From the NCBI GenBank assembly GCA_947374535.1, contig CANCCJ010000043.1, positions 1-19,761 of the forward strand: a stretch of DNA of 19,761 bases, given 5' to 3'. This DNA comes from Comamonadaceae bacterium. GTDB taxonomy: Bacteria; Pseudomonadota; Gammaproteobacteria; Burkholderiales; Burkholderiaceae. Within the stretch, counting starts at the first letter, position 1, and each line of letters starts with the position of its first letter. The position numbers and the translations under genes were made by a program. The notes below the pieces were generated by a model. The model was not told the DNA's origin. It searched no databases and saw nothing but the letters and a program-made list of their open reading frames with translations. Positions 17,656 to 19,761 of the stretch are shown one piece after another.

Positions 17656-17685
17656 GCTGCTCGCGGCGTCTGACGCGAAAGCAGC
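17656..17685 (-). promoter_or_regulatory. Candidate S6:S18-binding leader hairpin of rpsF
   Basis: On the minus strand GCTGCT (17685-17680) pairs with AGCAGC (17661-17656), and GCGT (17676-17673) pairs with ACGC (17669-17666) over a CAG loop. Between them is an asymmetric internal loop, TTC opposite CGCG. A CCG (17666-17664) falls at the 3' side of this loop. The described S6:S18 leader motif, which mimics the 16S rRNA site, is a two-part stem with a conserved CCG on the 3' side. It lies 23-52 bases before the rpsF ATG. Confidence 0.55.
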
Positions 17686-17701
17686 AAGGGAAAAGCCCAC
17701 C

Positions 17702-17729
17702 ATTATAGTCAATTTCTGACTGATGAAAA
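17702..17729 (-). promoter_or_regulatory. Promoter of the rpsF operon
   Basis: A perfect TATAAT at 17707-17702 (minus strand), with TTTTCA at 17729-17724 as the -35, four of six matches and a 16-base spacer. The start is near 17695. The -35 and spacer lie in the last codons of the symporter gene, whose stop is at 17709. Confidence 0.75.
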
Positions 17730-19709
17730 CTTGCTTCCTACAAACCCAAAGAACAAGCCCGCAGGCACGCCAAATACGCCGGCGCAGACGGGGTCCAATC
17801 CCAGCCACAAAGTCTCAGAAGCCTGTAAGTGCAAGCGCATCTGAACCCAAGGATGGTTGGCCGCGATGTAATACAAACTCAGCGCCAGACCCGACAGCAT
17901 CGCCAACAAGGCGCCTACCCGATTCATACCGCGCCAGTAAATACCCAACAAAAGCACAGGAAAAAACGTTGCAGCGGCTAGCGAGAACGCACAGGTCACC
18001 CAAAACAAAATACTCACAGGTCGGTTGGTGGCAAACCACGCCGCCAACAAGGCCACCACCATCAGCAAAATTTTGTTCAGCATGACACGGCGCAACGGGG
18101 GCGCGTCAGGCGCTGCCGTTTGGAAATACAAGTCTTGTGCCAAGGCATTGGAGATGGTCAAAAGCAAGCCATCTGCAGTTGACAATGCCGCTGCAAGCGC
18201 ACCGGCTGCCAAAAGCCCCGTGAACACAGACGGGATATGCGTCATCTCGGGTACGCCCAGCACCAAGTAATCGTTGAACAACCGAATATCCGCAAACTGC
18301 ACGATGCCATCGTGGTTGTAATCCTGAATGCTCAACAATGCCAGCTTTCGCAATTTCAAACGATCAGCCCAATCTGGCAGCTGATCCAAGTGCGACCCCA
18401 CCAACTCCGTCAACACATACGACTTGAGCAGCACCGCCAAGGACGATGCACAAAGGTACACCAGCACAATGATTCCTAAGGCCCAAGCCACCGAACGTTC
18501 CGCATCTGCAGGGTTGGCGGTGGTGTAGGAGCGAACCAAAATGTGCGGCAAAGCAGCCGTGCCGAGCATCAAGCAAAACACCAGCGCCAAACTGTTGGAC
18601 AAGCCTTGGTTCCATCCACTTAAGTGTGGAACTTGAAAACCCACGGGTCGATCAATGGCTTGAGCCAGCACTTCTCGCTCGGCCTGCCATACGCTGACCA
18701 AGCGATCCACCGAGGTCTCATGCCAAGCAGGATTGGCTTCTAACTTTTGAATATCACGCAGTGAAGCATTTTCGGCCTTGGCACGCGCTACCTGTCGCAC
18801 CACCATTTGGCGTTCAACCTCCCGGGCGTACAACGGATCGGCGATCTTGGCGTCTAAGCTACTCATGCGTAAGCGGATGACTTCGCGCGTGGATTGCTCA
18901 GCGGGATCAGCTTCTATTTGTTTGGCTCGCGCTTGTATTTCCGGCAGCGATTGCGCAGCAGCCATCGTCACAAATGGGTGACCTTGCGTTTTTAAAGAAA
19001 CCGCCATCGCTAAGACGACCATGGACACCACAATCACCACGCACTGCACACCTTGCGTCCACGTCACGGCACGCATGCCCCCCAAGAAAGAGCACAACAA
19101 GATACCCCCCAAGGCCAAGAACACGCCCAACTCAAACGTCAAGCCTGAGAGCATGGAGGCCACCAAACCAACACCGTAAATTTGAGCCACCAAATAAACG
19201 CTGGAGCACAAAATCGCACCCCATGCAGCCAGCCAACGCACAGCGACGCTGTCAAAACGCCGACCCAGAAAATCAGGAATGGTGATGGACTTAGAAATAT
19301 TGAGCTTGGCGGCGAATAAGAAACCGAGCAAGCAAAAACCACCTGTCCAACCCAGCAAATAAGCCAAGCCACCTGGGTGCTGACCGTCACCGACAAAGCC
19401 ATCCGACAGCAGCAAACCGGTCAGACCAATGAATGACGCCGCAGACAGCCAATCAGCCGCTGTGGCCATGCCGTTCAACGGCGCGCTGATGCTGCGCCCT
19501 GCCACAAAATATTCTTCAGGAACGGTGGTGCGACAAACCATCCCAATCAAGGCGTACCCAATGATGGAAAGAACCAAAAAGAAACCGTTGACGACGCCTT
19601 TGGGAACGCCAGCAAAGTCTGCCAACAAAAGTAAAAAAGTCAGCAGCAAAAGCCCAGCAAAGCCAACCAACAACAGCCGCCACGGCCAAGACTTAAGACG
19701 CAGCATCAT
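17709..19709 (-). CDS. Sodium:solute symporter, VC_2705-like family
   Basis: A 666-residue polytopic membrane protein of the SSS family, which couples sodium entry to uptake of an organic solute (often acetate-like monocarboxylates in relatives). Conserved blocks: EEYFVAGRSISAPLNGMATAADWLSAASF (in parts) at 65-93, GLAYLLGWTGGF at 114-125, TIPDFLGRRF at 143-152, and FLGGMRAVTWTQ at 208-219. A hydrophilic, charged segment at about 241-360 interrupts the membrane helices, a feature of this branch. At 463-474 DYNHDGIVQFAD is an EF-hand-like loop with D, N, D at positions 1, 3, 5 and D at 12. The ATG overlaps the upstream gene stop as ATGA; the next codon is also ATG. It ends two bases from the rpsF -10. 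Confidence 0.93.
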   Translation of the reverse strand: MMLRLKSWPWRLLLVGFAGLLLLTFLLLLADFAGVPKGVVNGFFLVLSIIGYALIGMVCRTTVPEEYFVAGRSISAPLNGMATAADWLSAASFIGLTGLLLSDGFVGDGQHPGGLAYLLGWTGGFCLLGFLFAAKLNISKSITIPDFLGRRFDSVAVRWLAAWGAILCSSVYLVAQIYGVGLVASMLSGLTFELGVFLALGGILLCSFLGGMRAVTWTQGVQCVVIVVSMVVLAMAVSLKTQGHPFVTMAAAQSLPEIQARAKQIEADPAEQSTREVIRLRMSSLDAKIADPLYAREVERQMVVRQVARAKAENASLRDIQKLEANPAWHETSVDRLVSVWQAEREVLAQAIDRPVGFQVPHLSGWNQGLSNSLALVFCLMLGTAALPHILVRSYTTANPADAERSVAWALGIIVLVYLCASSLAVLLKSYVLTELVGSHLDQLPDWADRLKLRKLALLSIQDYNHDGIVQFADIRLFNDYLVLGVPEMTHIPSVFTGLLAAGALAAALSTADGLLLTISNALAQDLYFQTAAPDAPPLRRVMLNKILLMVVALLAAWFATNRPVSILFWVTCAFSLAAATFFPVLLLGIYWRGMNRVGALLAMLSGLALSLYYIAANHPWVQMRLHLQASETLWLGLDPVCAGVFGVPAGLFFGFVGSKFSSVRN

Positions 19710-19761
19710 CTGGATTCGTGCTTTGCATGCCCCAACAAACCAGCAAAAAATAAAGCGCAGG
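19706..19761 (-). CDS. C-terminal end of an unidentified upstream gene (5' part outside window)
   Basis: Seventeen codons read CALFFAGLLGHAKHESR and stop at TGA 19708-19706, overlapping the symporter ATG as ATGA. The hydrophobic stretch followed by a short charged tail suggests a small membrane protein. VC_2705-type symporters are commonly preceded by a small DUF4212 membrane subunit, but this tail does not clearly show that family. The frame is supported mainly by the overlap and is otherwise unproven. Confidence 0.4.
   Translation of the reverse strand, partial: CALFFAGLLGHAKHESR

Overview
The window is about 19.8 kb of ordinary, densely coded bacterial chromosome. The proteins resemble Burkholderiales, most likely a freshwater member of the Comamonadaceae. 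Reasons: moderate GC, the rpsF-priB-rpsR-rplI-dnaB order, a betaproteobacterial-type Bcp, PIN-PhoH and VC_2705-type symporter, and the alaA-hom-thrC-mobB-moeA-moaDE run. This placement is inference from protein character, not from a search. I see no tRNA, rRNA, CRISPR array, insertion sequence or phage gene.

Layout. Positions 1-2389 (minus strand) hold a major facilitator transporter followed by a thiamine-diphosphate enzyme of the acetolactate synthase type, which is cut by the window edge. Positions 2481-5084 (minus) hold the disaggregase clpB, with a heat-shock (sigma-32) promoter match, an FNR/Anr-type palindrome upstream and a strong terminator downstream. That terminator ends directly on the transporter start codon. 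Positions 5238-11735 (minus) form one tightly packed run: alaA, hom, thrC, mobB, moeA, moaD, moaE. Five successive junctions are stop/start overlaps. The run joins alanine and threonine synthesis to the late steps of molybdenum cofactor synthesis.

Positions 11800-14628 are the only plus-strand island: an Mth938-domain protein, the peroxiredoxin bcp and a PIN-PhoH ATPase/nuclease. The bcp upstream region holds a long hairpin, and a terminator with a possible small RNA follows bcp. PhoH converges on dnaB (14641-16053, minus). The dnaB upstream region carries one perfect and one near DnaA box. The ribosomal/primosomal operon rpsF-priB-rpsR-rplI (17633 down to 16199, minus) ends in a UUCG-loop terminator. 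It starts from a TATAAT promoter, and its leader resembles the S6:S18 autoregulatory hairpin. The left-over end (17709-19761, minus) is a sodium:solute symporter with an EF-hand-like loop, overlapped by the last codons of an upstream gene.

How they work together. PriB, DnaB, S6, S18 and L9 tie translation to replication restart, and the DnaA boxes add a possible link to initiation. ClpB is heat-inducible and perhaps oxygen-responsive. No wholly new system is visible. The items most worth checking are regulatory: the leaders of rpsF and bcp, the DnaA boxes, the FNR-type box before clpB and the terminator that abuts the transporter start.
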